A stretch of 31,851 nt of DNA from Rs1 sp038900335 (GTDB taxonomy: Bacteria > Pseudomonadota > Gammaproteobacteria > Pseudomonadales > Balneatricaceae). Under the pieces are notes generated by a model. That model ran no database searches and was not told the DNA's origin. It worked only from the letters and a program-made list of their open reading frames with translations. Below are positions 7,336-16,337 of this stretch, piece after piece (position 1 is the first letter of the stretch; the number at the start of each line of letters is the position of its first letter). The stretch covers positions 1 to 31,851 of the forward strand of contig JBBMRB010000028.1 in assembly GCA_038900335.1 (NCBI GenBank), written 5' to 3'. The translations under genes were made by a program, and so were the position numbers.

Positions 7336-8835
7336 ATGCTAAACATTAAACACCACGGTGCGGTACAAGGGGTGACTGGCTCATGCCATGAGCTTTTTAT
7401 TGATGATGATCACTCTATTCTTATTGATTGTGGGCTGTTTCAAGGGGCTGAGACCTCAGGCAGAGCTTCAGCTAACACATTAGCCATTGAGTTTGATTTA
7501 GCTGCGGTGCAGGCGCTATTTATTACTCATGTGCATATTGATCATGTAGGGCGGCTGCCTTATTTATTAGCCGCTGGCTTTAGTGGCCCTATTTATTGCT
7601 CTAAAGCGAGTGCAGTGCTGTTGCCGTTAGTGATTGAAGATGCTTTAAAAGTGGGTGTTACTCGCAATGCTAGTATTATTAAGGCGTGCCTTAACAGGCT
7701 TGATAAGCAGTTAATCGCGGTAGATTATGGCCAGTGGCTTACTATACCCTTAGGTCAACTTAGTTATAGTGATGATGATAGTAATGATGACACTAGCAAT
7801 AAAACAAGCTCACCCTTTGCATCATCAGTACAACTAAAACTTTACCCCGCTGGGCATATTTTAGGTTCTGCTTTTGGTGTGTTCAGGGTGCGCAGTGCTG
7901 CTATCAAAGCGTTGGGGCAGCGCTATCACGATGTGTTGTTCTCTGGTGATTTAGGTGCGCCGCACTCCCCTCTGCTTAGTGCCCCTAAAGCACCTTATCG
8001 GGTCGATCAGCTGGTGATTGAAAGCACTTATGGCGATCACAACCATGAGAACAGGGCTACTAGGCGCGAGTTATTGCGGCGCAGTATTGAACATGCGCTA
8101 GCGGATGCTGGCAGTGTGTTAATCCCCGCTTTTAGTATTGGCCGCACGCAAGAGCTACTGTATGAATTAGAGCAAATTATCCACCAGCACAAAAACAAAA
8201 CGATTAGCCATACTCGCAGTGGCAAAGCGCTTAACTGGGCCGATATCGATATTATTATCGACTCGCCCTTAGCCAGCCGCTTTACTAAGGTTTATCGCAC
8301 ACTGCAGCCCTATTGGGATAAAGAGGCGAAGGCGCGGTTAAGCGCTGGCCGCCATCCGCTAAATTTTGAGCAGATGACGACGATCGACAGCCACCAAACT
8401 CACTTGCAAACTGTCGCCTATTTACAAAAACAAAGCCGCCCGGCCATTGTCATCGCAGCATCTGGTATGTGCACGGGTGGTCGTATTGTCAATTATCTAA
8501 AAGCATTAATTGGCGATGCTAAAAACGATATATTATTTGTCGGCTACCAAGCACAGGGAACAGCAGGGCGCGATATTTTGCGCTACCATTGCAAAGGCGA
8601 TGGTTATGTGATGTTAGATGGTCAACGCTTTGCCATTAATGCCCAGGTGAGTAAAATTGGCGGCTACTCTGCCCATGCAGGGCAGCGTGACTTATTAAAC
8701 TTTATTAGAGGGATACGTGTAAAGCCTAGAAAAATTCATATAGTGCATGGCGATGATAGAGCGAAAGAGACACTAGCGACATTAATCAAACAACAGCAGC
8801 TAGATACTGAGGTAGTGATTGGTCAAGCAGAGTAA
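7336..8835 (+). CDS. Metallo-beta-lactamase-fold RNA hydrolase, beta-CASP family (CPSF73/YSH1-like)
   Basis: The protein (499 residues) is a likely zinc-dependent nuclease of the beta-CASP group, the bacterial relatives of the eukaryotic mRNA cleavage factor CPSF73. The metal motif THVHIDH (64-70) supplies H65, H67, D69 and H70. SGDLGAP, ESTYGDH and the beta-CASP motifs ASGMCTGGR, GYQAQGTAGR and GGYSAHAGQ follow, and IHIVHGD near the C-terminus gives the last histidine. An Asp/Ser/Asn-rich insertion (about residues 143-162) interrupts the lactamase part. The family degrades or processes RNA in known cases, but many bacterial members are uncharacterised. It stands alone, with no operon partner. 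The start ATG at 7336 lacks a clear ribosome site, and a nearby ATG at 7323 opens only an eight-codon frame. Confidence 0.85.
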   Translation: MLNIKHHGAVQGVTGSCHELFIDDDHSILIDCGLFQGAETSGRASANTLAIEFDLAAVQALFITHVHIDHVGRLPYLLAAGFSGPIYCSKASAVLLPLVIEDALKVGVTRNASIIKACLNRLDKQLIAVDYGQWLTIPLGQLSYSDDDSNDDTSNKTSSPFASSVQLKLYPAGHILGSAFGVFRVRSAAIKALGQRYHDVLFSGDLGAPHSPLLSAPKAPYRVDQLVIESTYGDHNHENRATRRELLRRSIEHALADAGSVLIPAFSIGRTQELLYELEQIIHQHKNKTISHTRSGKALNWADIDIIIDSPLASRFTKVYRTLQPYWDKEAKARLSAGRHPLNFEQMTTIDSHQTHLQTVAYLQKQSRPAIVIAASGMCTGGRIVNYLKALIGDAKNDILFVGYQAQGTAGRDILRYHCKGDGYVMLDGQRFAINAQVSKIGGYSAHAGQRDLLNFIRGIRVKPRKIHIVHGDDRAKETLATLIKQQQLDTEVVIGQAE

Positions 8836-8950
8836 ATAAAGCGCATAAGCTAATAAAATAACGTTTATTTACTGCACAACCACTATTTTTCAACAAAACT
8901 TACCTCGCCAGTATACCAATATCGTCGACCGCGAGCTTTGTTATAGCAAA

Positions 8951-8970
8951 ATAGTATAGCATTATACTGT
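8951..8970 (-). terminator. Possible terminator of the LysR gene
   Basis: AGTATA and TATACT (8953-8958, 8963-8968) form a stem with a 4-nt loop immediately after the LysR stop. On the minus strand they are followed by ATTTTG. The stem is AT-rich and short, so it may also act only as a weak bidirectional signal between the two convergent genes. Confidence 0.4.
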
Positions 8971-9879
8971 TTAAGATATATTGGCATCTTTATCTAGAAT
9001 ACGAATTTGGCGGCGCAGCAATCTTACAAATGCTTGTTCTAATTCATTTAATTGATAGCCAGAGGGTGAGAATATCGCGACATCCCATTCTATGTTGGGC
9101 TGTAATGGTTTTAACACAGATTTTTTAGGGTCTAACAGTAGGCGTACAAAGGGGTCGACGATGGCAATGCCAACACCGCGCTCCACTAGCTCTGTCACTG
9201 TGTGCATGGTGCGGGCTTGGGCGGTAATATCGCGCTGTACGCCCGCCATTTGAAACAGGCTATCGGTGCGCATGCGCAGCGGGCTACCGACACTGAGCTC
9301 GACGAACTTTTCATTTCTTAACTGATTTATGTCAATCACCGCTTCATTTTGCAACCGGTGGCCAATAGGTAGCAGGCACGCAGCTCGACAATGCACTAGC
9401 TGCGATACCGCAACACCGTATTCATCCATATTTAAGGTGATGCCAATACCTATATCGCAAGAGCGATTACCGACCTTTTCTAACACGCCCTCTAACCCTT
9501 CATCGTGTAGGGTTATTTCGACATTGGGGTGGCGTTTTTTAAAATCAGCCACCACATCTAATAAATAAGTACTGACATAAATAGGCTGAGAGACAATACT
9601 AATACTGCCTATCTGTTTGTTTGCTATCGCTTTTGCTTGGTTTTCAATTTCTTGCAAACTGATAAACGAGCGAATAACGGTTTTGTGAAATACCCGCGCT
9701 TCATCGGTCGCGGCTAGGCTATTGCGCTTTCTATCGAACAACCTAAAGCCTGCTCGCTCTTCTAACGCCGTTAATAACCTGCTAACAGCGGGTTGAGATA
9801 TATTTAATTGTTGCGCAGCTTTAGATACAGAGCCGTGCTGCATAAAGGCATTAAATGCTTGAAGTTGGCGATAATTCAT
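8971..9879 (-). CDS. LysR-family transcriptional regulator
   Basis: This is a DNA-binding regulator of 302 residues. The N-terminal winged helix-turn-helix covers about residues 1-60, with the recognition signature GSVSKAAQQLNISQPAVSRLL (16-36). The rest is a periplasmic-binding-protein-like effector domain. I chose the ATG at 9879 because a GGGGA ribosome site lies 10 bp upstream and the protein then starts like other LysR members (MNYRQLQAF). A GTG at 9906 would add nine residues. It is divergent from tctC, with a 128-bp shared promoter region, the usual arrangement for a LysR activator controlling its neighbour. It therefore probably senses the substrate of the TctCBA transporter or a product of the M20 enzyme. 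Confidence 0.9.
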   Translation of the reverse strand: MNYRQLQAFNAFMQHGSVSKAAQQLNISQPAVSRLLTALEERAGFRLFDRKRNSLAATDEARVFHKTVIRSFISLQEIENQAKAIANKQIGSISIVSQPIYVSTYLLDVVADFKKRHPNVEITLHDEGLEGVLEKVGNRSCDIGIGITLNMDEYGVAVSQLVHCRAACLLPIGHRLQNEAVIDINQLRNEKFVELSVGSPLRMRTDSLFQMAGVQRDITAQARTMHTVTELVERGVGIAIVDPFVRLLLDPKKSVLKPLQPNIEWDVAIFSPSGYQLNELEQAFVRLLRRQIRILDKDANIS

Positions 9880-9940
9880 CTTTTTCCCCGCTGTTAATAA
9901 AAGCACCAGTATTACTTAATTTTATAGCAAACTACTTTAG

Positions 9941-9969
9941 TTGACCATTATTGTTTTACATGACATATT
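9941..9969 (+). promoter_or_regulatory. tctC: Predicted tctC operon promoter
   Basis: TTGACC and CATATT are separated by 17 bp, 39 bp upstream of the tctC ATG, a reasonable sigma70 pattern. TGACCA occurs twice in direct orientation exactly 30 bp apart (9942 and 9972), about three helical turns, which could be part of the LysR binding region. The binding site is inferred and not matched to a known operator. Confidence 0.5.
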
Positions 9970-10007
9970 AATGACCAGAAAATACCAGTAACCTAAGGAG
10001 AACAAGT

Positions 10008-10982
10008 ATGAAATTAAGTGCAATGTTAATTGCTATCGCTAGCTCTTTAACGATCCAAGCTGCCCACGCAGCAGATACTTACCCAAGCAAGCCTGTCACT
10101 ATCGTCGCACCTTATGGCGCCGGCGGTGCTTCAGATTTAGCTGCACGCTCACTGGCAGAAGCCGCTAGAAAATACATTGGTGATCAGCCAGTATTAGTGG
10201 TCAATAAAACAGGTAATGGCGGCATGACTGGTGCCCGCTTTGTCAGCAAAGCAAAAGCTGATGGTTACACCCTGTTACTTGCTCGCTCTGGCATGGCGCT
10301 ATACCCAGCGGTCAATAAAAAGTCTAAATTAGGTTGGGATTCATACTCTTTTCTTGGCTCACTAGAAGCGACGCCAATGATTTTAACCGTTAACGCAAGC
10401 TCCCCTTACAACACTGTTGAAGAGTTACTTGCCGGTATTAAAGAAAAAGACGGTGCGATGACTTTTGGCGCATCAGGCCCTACCGCCATTGATGGTTTCA
10501 GTGTTCAAGCAATGCTAACTGATGCAGGCCTTAACCCACAAACAGCTACTACACTTATCCCTTATCGTGGTGGCAGTGCACTATCAACTGCGTTACTTGG
10601 CAACCATGTCGATTTCTTAGCGATTGCAGCGGGCTCTTTAATGCCGCATATCCAAGCGGGTAAATTACGCCCACTAGCTGTATTCGCACCTAAGCGTATG
10701 CAAACTCTACCAGATGTGCCAACAATGACTGAGCTAGGCTATACCAAGTCTGGGCAAATCACTGGTTGGAGCGCACTATATGGCCCGAAAGATCTACCAA
10801 AAGAAATCGTTACACAATGGAAACAAGTTCTAACATCTGTTGCTAAAGATGAAGGCTGGTTAGATTTAACAGAAAAACGCGGTTCTATCTCAACCGTTGC
10901 TGAGCTAGATCAAGAAGCTTACTCTAAATCACAGTATGAGCTATATCGTGAATTGGCGATTAAATTTGGCTACGTAAAATAG
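10008..10982 (+). CDS. tctC: Tripartite tricarboxylate transporter, substrate-binding protein (Bug/TctC family)
   Basis: Periplasmic receptor of a TTT uptake system, 324 residues. A signal peptide is evident: KL, a hydrophobic core, and AHA-A giving likely cleavage after residue 21. The mature start YPSKPVTIVAPYGAGGASDLAAR is the family signature, followed by VVNKTGNGG and DGYTLL. Later motifs (GKLRPLAVFAPKR, LPDVPTMTELGY) are also typical. A strong AAGGAG ribosome site precedes the ATG. It is first in the operon with tctB, tctA and an M20 deacylase. Bug proteins bind very diverse carboxylates, so citrate should not be assumed as ligand. The hairpin just after the gene may raise its expression above that of the membrane subunits. 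Confidence 0.93.
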   Translation: MKLSAMLIAIASSLTIQAAHAADTYPSKPVTIVAPYGAGGASDLAARSLAEAARKYIGDQPVLVVNKTGNGGMTGARFVSKAKADGYTLLLARSGMALYPAVNKKSKLGWDSYSFLGSLEATPMILTVNASSPYNTVEELLAGIKEKDGAMTFGASGPTAIDGFSVQAMLTDAGLNPQTATTLIPYRGGSALSTALLGNHVDFLAIAAGSLMPHIQAGKLRPLAVFAPKRMQTLPDVPTMTELGYTKSGQITGWSALYGPKDLPKEIVTQWKQVLTSVAKDEGWLDLTEKRGSISTVAELDQEAYSKSQYELYRELAIKFGYVK

Positions 10983-10997
10983 TCATTTTTAACACTG

Positions 10998-11032
10998 CTG
11001 AGTATCGCCGCTACTGTTAGCGCGATACTCAG
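10998..11032 (+). promoter_or_regulatory. Intercistronic hairpin between tctC and tctB
   Basis: CTGAGTATCGC (10998-11008) pairs perfectly with GCGATACTCAG (11022-11032), an 11-bp stem. The 13-nt loop can add a GCT/AGC pairing. No T-run follows, so it is not a classic terminator. Its place after the binding-protein gene suggests mRNA 3'-end protection or partial attenuation, as in many binding-protein-dependent transport operons. Confidence 0.75.
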
Positions 11033-11102
11033 GCGCTATCTATACTATCTATATTTAAAAGTTATCATTTACCGCGCTTAAAAGTGCAACAGAGGTCTTA
11101 TT

Positions 11103-11609
11103 ATGTCGACTAGATTACGCATAGTCGCTGGCTTAATAACCATCTTATTCTTTAGCCTTGTACTACTGTATGTGATCCCTAATTACGTTGAGTTAGCGGG
11201 TTACTTGCCCCCTTTTGCACCGGGATCAGAAACTTGGCCTAAAGTTATTTCAATCATCGGCTTAGCAATGGGCTGCCTATTAGCTGCTAGCATTTTTAAA
11301 ACACCGTTTAGCCAGTTATGCAATAGTGCCGACTTCACCCAATTTATACGCACTAATAAACTGCCAATGCAGCGCTGTGCCGCAATTATTATTATCCTCA
11401 GTGCCTACATTACACTTATCCCAGTACTGGGTTTATTAGTGATGTCTACGCTGATGCTAGCGACACTGCTGATCAGTACGAGCGATAAGTCAGCACTTAA
11501 ATTTAACCTGTTTATCAGTATCGCCTTGCCAATAGCTTTAAATTATTTATTTGCGAGCGTGACTAACACCGAATTCCCGGTTGGCTGGTTTTGGTCTTTT
11601 TTGGGTTAG
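11103..11609 (+). CDS. tctB: Tripartite tricarboxylate transporter, small membrane subunit
   Basis: The 168-residue protein has four predicted membrane segments: about 8-28, 45-64, 92-125 (two close helices) and 138-155. This is the architecture of the TctB/DUF1468 subunit that pairs with TctA. The C-terminal NYLFASVTNTEFPVGWF region is typical of the family. AGAGG lies seven bases before the ATG. It is placed between tctC and tctA, which is the standard order. Sequence conservation in TctB is low, so the assignment rests on topology and gene order together. Confidence 0.88.
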   Translation: MSTRLRIVAGLITILFFSLVLLYVIPNYVELAGYLPPFAPGSETWPKVISIIGLAMGCLLAASIFKTPFSQLCNSADFTQFIRTNKLPMQRCAAIIIILSAYITLIPVLGLLVMSTLMLATLLISTSDKSALKFNLFISIALPIALNYLFASVTNTEFPVGWFWSFLG

Positions 11610-11645
11610 TACCATTTTTTACAAATTTTCAGATGAGCGCAGACA

Positions 11646-13124
11646 ATGTTAAACGATATATTAGCAAGTTTAGAGCTAGTAGCGACACTACCTAATTTTA
11701 TAGCGATAGCCGTCGGCATATGGGCCGGTGTATTAATCGGTGCTATCCCAGGTATGACAGGCACCATGGCGGTAACCTTAGCGCTGCCTTTTACTTTTTT
11801 CTTACCACCTGTCACCAGTTTACTGTTATTGGTCGCCCTGTACAAAGGCAGCACCTTTGGCGGCTCACTATCCGCTATTTTAATTAAGACTCCGGGCACG
11901 GCATCAGCCGCCTGTACACTATTAGATGGCTACCCACTAGCTCAGCAGGGCAAAGCAGGCAAAGCGTTGAACATGGCTTTGATCTCCTCTTGTATCGGTG
12001 ATTTTTTATCAAACATGTCGCTGTTCTTCTTGGCGATTCCATTATCCATTTTTGCTTTAACTGTCGGCCCCTCTGAGTTCTTCTTATTAATGGCCTTTGC
12101 ATTGACTATTGTCGCCGGTGTTTCCGGTAATTCGTTAGTGTTGGGTATTATCTCTGCCGCGTTAGGCTTACTGTTAGCGACTGTCGGCCAAGATGTTTAC
12201 GGCACTTATCGCTTTGCCTTCAATGAAGATATGGAAGCAGGCTTAGCGACTGTTCCGGTATTGATTGGTTTATTTGCGGTGCCTGAGCTATTAAAGTTTT
12301 TCGTATTTCGCACTAAAGATCAGAACATCAGCTCAAAATTGGGGGACAATCGCCTAAGCTGGGCCGAGTTCAAGCCGAGTATCCCTACTATTTTTAAAGG
12401 CAGCTTTATTGGCGTGGTGATGGGTGCTATCCCAGGTATCGGCCCCTCAGCTGCTGCGTTTTTCTCCTACAGTGAGGCTAAACGTACCTCAAAGAGAAGC
12501 AATAACTTTGGTAAAGGTGAGCTTGAGGGCATAGCTGCATCTGAATCCGCTAATAATGGCTGCTGTGGCGCCACCATGATCCCGCTGCTGGCACTAGGTA
12601 TCCCCGGTGATGTGATCACTGGTGTTATGTTAGGTGCTTTTATGATTCATGGTTTAACGCCTGGGCCACTGTTATTTAGTGACAACATCACTATTGTCTA
12701 CGCACTGTTTATCGGTATGTTATTTAGCTCTGCGCTGCTATTTGTTGCCGGTAAAATGACAACACCGCTGTTCTCTAAAATTGCCAAAATACCTACCAAA
12801 ACTTTACTGCCCGCTATTCTTATCCTCTGTGTGTATGGCACTTACGCGGTCTCCACTAACTATTTCGATATTATCGTCTTAGTGGTGATGGGTGTCGTCG
12901 GCTTTATTATGATGCTGCTCAATATTCCCGCAGCTCCGTTTTTAATTGCCTTTATTTTAGGACCTATGTTTGAAGATAACTTTCGCCGTGCGATCGCACT
13001 ATCAAGAGGGGATCTAGACATTTTCATCCAATCGACCACCAGCTGTGTCCTCATTGCACTGATCATTTTATCGATTGCGATGACACTGCGCCAACAGTTT
13101 AAAAAATGGCAGAACAAAGAATAA
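11646..13124 (+). CDS. tctA: Tripartite tricarboxylate transporter, large membrane subunit
   Basis: This is the main permease of the TTT system, 492 residues with about a dozen membrane helices. It is expected to be driven by a cation gradient. Family motifs are GVLIGAIPGMTGTMAVTLALP (about 29-49), KGSTFGGSLSAILIKTPGTA with GYPLAQQGKAGKAL after it, and the internally repeated counterpart GAIPGIGPSAAAFFSY (about 260-275) with SANNGCCGATMIPLLALGIPGD. The two PG-rich motifs reflect the two-fold repeat of the family. Length is normal. It starts 36 bp after tctB and ends 43 bp before the M20 gene, consistent with one transcript. Confidence 0.93.
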   Translation: MLNDILASLELVATLPNFIAIAVGIWAGVLIGAIPGMTGTMAVTLALPFTFFLPPVTSLLLLVALYKGSTFGGSLSAILIKTPGTASAACTLLDGYPLAQQGKAGKALNMALISSCIGDFLSNMSLFFLAIPLSIFALTVGPSEFFLLMAFALTIVAGVSGNSLVLGIISAALGLLLATVGQDVYGTYRFAFNEDMEAGLATVPVLIGLFAVPELLKFFVFRTKDQNISSKLGDNRLSWAEFKPSIPTIFKGSFIGVVMGAIPGIGPSAAAFFSYSEAKRTSKRSNNFGKGELEGIAASESANNGCCGATMIPLLALGIPGDVITGVMLGAFMIHGLTPGPLLFSDNITIVYALFIGMLFSSALLFVAGKMTTPLFSKIAKIPTKTLLPAILILCVYGTYAVSTNYFDIIVLVVMGVVGFIMMLLNIPAAPFLIAFILGPMFEDNFRRAIALSRGDLDIFIQSTTSCVLIALIILSIAMTLRQQFKKWQNKE

Positions 13125-13167
13125 CTTCATCTGTAATTAACACCGTAATAAGAGAGCTATATTTAGC

Positions 13168-14334
13168 ATGTCAAATCTATCAAAAACTATCGAACTTCTC
13201 AGTCAGTTAATCGCTTTCGATACGACTAGTCGCCATTCCAATTTACCGCTGATTGAGTTCATTGAGCAGTACTTAGCTGACTTAGGTATCACCAGCACGC
13301 TAGTGTTTAACGAAGAGAAGAGCAAAGCTAATTTAATCGCGACGATTGGCCCTAAAGATCAAGCGGGTATCGCCCTATCAGGGCATACCGATGTAGTACC
13401 GGCGGAGCAAGATGGTTGGGACTCGCCACCTTTTGAGCTACACCAGCGCGATGGCCTCCTTTATGGCCGTGGCACCTGTGATATGAAAGGTTTTATTGCC
13501 GCGGTATTGGTATTAGTACCACAGTGGCAAAAAGCGAATTTAACGGCGCCTATCCATTTATGCTTTTCATACGATGAAGAAATCGGCTGTCTGGGTGTCC
13601 ACAGCTTGATAGACCACTTAGATACACTACCTGTAAAACCTTATTTAGCCATTATTGGTGAGCCGAGCGAGATGCAGCTGATCAATGGTCACAAAGGCAA
13701 GGTGGCCATATCATGTAATGTCAAAGGCACTGCTGGGCATTCATCATTTGCACCACAGCACGTTAACGCCATTGAATATGCAGCGCGCTGTATTGTTTAT
13801 ATCAGCGATAAAGCAGATCAAATTGCCGAGCAAGGCCCATTTGATGCAAGCTACACAGTACCGCACAGCACCATGCTAACCACCATGATTAACGGCGGTA
13901 GGGCAACCAACATCACCCCTGATGACTGTAACTTCCAATTTGAAATGCGCCACCTCCCTAACCACCCTGCGGATAAAGTGCTCGGTGAGATTAAAGCGCG
14001 CATTGATCAAGAACTACTGCCAAAAATGCAGAAAATAGCCCCGCAAGCAGATATCACCTGGCGCACTAAGTTTGCCTATCCAGGTATGGATGATGCGACC
14101 AATAGCGAGCAATTTTCTGCTATAAAACACCTGTTCCCTAAAGCTGCTGGCAAGGTATCATACGGTACAGAGGGCGGGCTCTTTAGTACTAAAGGCGCTA
14201 TCCCATCGGTTATTTGCGGCCCCGGTAATATCGAGCAAGCGCATAAACGCAATGAATATGTTGCAGTAGATCAACTGGAAAAGTGTTTAGAGTTTTTAGC
14301 TAATTTAGTCGATGAGGCACTAACCGAGAAATAG
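13168..14334 (+). CDS. M20-family metallopeptidase/deacylase, ArgE-like
   Basis: This is a dizinc hydrolase of 388 residues that splits amide bonds of N-acyl amino acids or short peptides in the cytoplasm. Zinc ligands and catalytic residues are visible: H73 in SGHTDVVP, D105 in GRGTCDMKG, catalytic E137 and ligand E138 in YDEEIG, E165 in GEPSE and H359 near the C-terminus. The pattern is closest to acetylornithine deacetylase (ArgE), including the internal dimerisation domain. It is last in the tctCBA operon and not next to other arginine genes. It therefore more likely hydrolyses an imported acylated compound than serving arginine synthesis. This functional link is inferred from position. 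Confidence 0.85.
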   Translation: MSNLSKTIELLSQLIAFDTTSRHSNLPLIEFIEQYLADLGITSTLVFNEEKSKANLIATIGPKDQAGIALSGHTDVVPAEQDGWDSPPFELHQRDGLLYGRGTCDMKGFIAAVLVLVPQWQKANLTAPIHLCFSYDEEIGCLGVHSLIDHLDTLPVKPYLAIIGEPSEMQLINGHKGKVAISCNVKGTAGHSSFAPQHVNAIEYAARCIVYISDKADQIAEQGPFDASYTVPHSTMLTTMINGGRATNITPDDCNFQFEMRHLPNHPADKVLGEIKARIDQELLPKMQKIAPQADITWRTKFAYPGMDDATNSEQFSAIKHLFPKAAGKVSYGTEGGLFSTKGAIPSVICGPGNIEQAHKRNEYVAVDQLEKCLEFLANLVDEALTEK

Positions 14335-14410
14335 CGAGGGCTGTTATTGCTCAGGCATTGTGTCGTTTTATGATAGTTCTATGATGCTTTTTGATAGTTT
14401 TTTGATATTA

Positions 14411-14438
14411 AGGTGGCAAGAATTCAGTCTTGCCACCT
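14411..14438. terminator. Bidirectional terminator between the M20 gene and glmS
   Basis: AGGTGGCAAGA and TCTTGCCACCT form a perfect 11-bp stem with a 6-nt loop between two convergent genes. T-runs are modest on both sides, but stem strength and position support termination in both directions. A long pyrimidine-rich tract (about 14449-14516) follows up to the glmS stop. Confidence 0.75.
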
Positions 14439-14513
14439 CTTAGTTCTAGTTTCTCTTCTTTCTACTTCTCTTTTTCTACTTCTCTTTTTTCTATTTTCTC
14501 TTTTCTGCCTTTC

Positions 14514-16337
14514 TTATTCAACAGTTACTGATTTTGCTAAATTGCGAGGCTGATCAACATCAGTGCCTTTTAGCACTGCAACATGATAAGACAATAGCTG
14601 TAACGGAATAGTATAGACGATAGCTTGCAGTATCTGCGGTATCGCCGGCATATTAAGTACGTGATAACCAGGCTCTGTGCTTAGTGTATTACAGCCACTA
14701 AATACAAATAACTCGCCACCGCGCGCTCTCACTTCCTGTAAGTTTGCCTTGAGCTTATCAAGCATCTCGTTGTTTGGCGCCACGGTTACCACTGGCATCT
14801 CTTTATCCACCAGCGCTAGCGGCCCGTGCTTTAGCTCACCCGCGGGGTAGGCTTCTGCATGTATATAAGAAATTTCTTTAAGCTTGAGTGCCCCTTCCAT
14901 AGCAATTGGGTACAGCTCGCCCCTACCTAAGAATAACGAGTGGTTCTTCTCGGCAAAGTGTTCAGCCATTTTCTCGATATCTTTATCCATATTTAATGAC
15001 TGAGCGATGATTTCAGGCAGCTTTTGCAAATCACTAACTAGTGCTTTTTCGCTCTGTGCACTGAGTGTAAAGCGACGGCCAATAACAATAGTTAATAGTA
15101 GTAGTGAGACCAATTGGGTTGTGAATGCTTTGGTTGATGCCACACCTATTTCAGGGCCGGCATTGGTCATTAAGTAAATATCTGATTCACGAATTAACGA
15201 GCTCCCCGGCACATTACAAATAGCCAGGCTTGCCAGTATTTGTGATTTTACATCGCGAAGCGCTGCCAAGGTGTCAGCCGTTTCACCCGATTGTGAAATA
15301 GAGACAAACAAGGTGCCCTCACTAATCACCACTTTGCGATAGCGATACTCGCTAGCCACCTCAACGTGAGTCGGTATACCTGCTATTGATTCCATCCAGT
15401 ATTTAGCAACCAAACCTGCATGATAACTAGTGCCACAAGCGATAATTTGCACTTGCTTTACTTGATCAAATATCGCGCTGGCACTCTCACCAAAACAGCT
15501 TTCATCCACTGTGCCATCAATAATACGATCACTAAAAGCCGCTTTAGTCACAGCTGGCTGCTCGTAAATCTCTTTGAGCATATAATGTTTATAGCCCGCT
15601 TTATCAGTCGCATTGATGCCGTGCTCGTAAGTACTTACTTTTCTGCTCGCCGCTTTACCTTCGCTGTCCCAAATGTTGATGCTGTCTTTGGTAATGAGTG
15701 CAATATCACCTTCATCAAGGAACATAAAACGATCTGTTACTGGCAATAACGCCAGTTGATCAGAGGCGATAAAGTTCTCACCAATACCGATACCTAGTAC
15801 TAACGGGCTACCTTTACGCGCTGCCACAATAGTGTGGCCAAAATCTTTGTGCATAATCCCCAGAGCAAAGGCGCCTTTAAGTTTTGCGGTACACTCTTTT
15901 ACTGCGCCAACTAAATCTTTACCAGATTTCATCGTTCTATCTAGTAAGTGAGCGATTACTTCGCTGTCAGTTTCTGATTCAAACACATAGCCATCCGCTA
16001 TTAGGCTTTGGCGAATTGGCTCAAAATTCTCAATAATGCCATTGTGTACTACCGCTATTCGCTCGTTAGACATATGCGGGTGAGCATTGTGCTCAGCAGG
16101 TACGCCGTGCGTTGCCCAGCGAGTATGAGCAATACCTGAGAAGCCAGTTAATGGTGTTTGCTGCTGGGCATCTGCTAATTTTTGCACTTTACCTTGGCGA
16201 CGTAATCGTTTGATTTCACCTTGGTCAAAAATAGCCATACCCGCGGAATCATAGCCGCGATACTCTAAACGACGCAGTCCCTCTATTAAAATTTGTGCCA
16301 CTGAACGCTCTGTTGTCGCCCCTACTATTCCACACAT
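14514..16337 (-). CDS. glmS: Glutamine-fructose-6-phosphate aminotransferase (isomerizing)
   Basis: It makes glucosamine-6-phosphate from fructose-6-phosphate and glutamine, the committed step to UDP-GlcNAc. The 607-residue length matches E. coli (609). The N-terminal glutaminase begins MCGIVGA with the nucleophilic cysteine exposed after Met removal. YRGYDSAG, HTRWATHG and HNGIIEN follow. Two SIS sugar-isomerase domains occupy the C-terminal half (CGTSYHAG, SQSGETADT, HGPLAL). The C-terminus NLAKSVTVE is the conserved active-site tail. TAAGGA precedes the ATG. It is 131 bp downstream of glmU on the same strand, the conserved gammaproteobacterial pair. I see no glmS ribozyme, which is a Gram-positive feature. 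Confidence 0.97.
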   Translation of the reverse strand: MCGIVGATTERSVAQILIEGLRRLEYRGYDSAGMAIFDQGEIKRLRRQGKVQKLADAQQQTPLTGFSGIAHTRWATHGVPAEHNAHPHMSNERIAVVHNGIIENFEPIRQSLIADGYVFESETDSEVIAHLLDRTMKSGKDLVGAVKECTAKLKGAFALGIMHKDFGHTIVAARKGSPLVLGIGIGENFIASDQLALLPVTDRFMFLDEGDIALITKDSINIWDSEGKAASRKVSTYEHGINATDKAGYKHYMLKEIYEQPAVTKAAFSDRIIDGTVDESCFGESASAIFDQVKQVQIIACGTSYHAGLVAKYWMESIAGIPTHVEVASEYRYRKVVISEGTLFVSISQSGETADTLAALRDVKSQILASLAICNVPGSSLIRESDIYLMTNAGPEIGVASTKAFTTQLVSLLLLTIVIGRRFTLSAQSEKALVSDLQKLPEIIAQSLNMDKDIEKMAEHFAEKNHSLFLGRGELYPIAMEGALKLKEISYIHAEAYPAGELKHGPLALVDKEMPVVTVAPNNEMLDKLKANLQEVRARGGELFVFSGCNTLSTEPGYHVLNMPAIPQILQAIVYTIPLQLLSYHVAVLKGTDVDQPRNLAKSVTVE

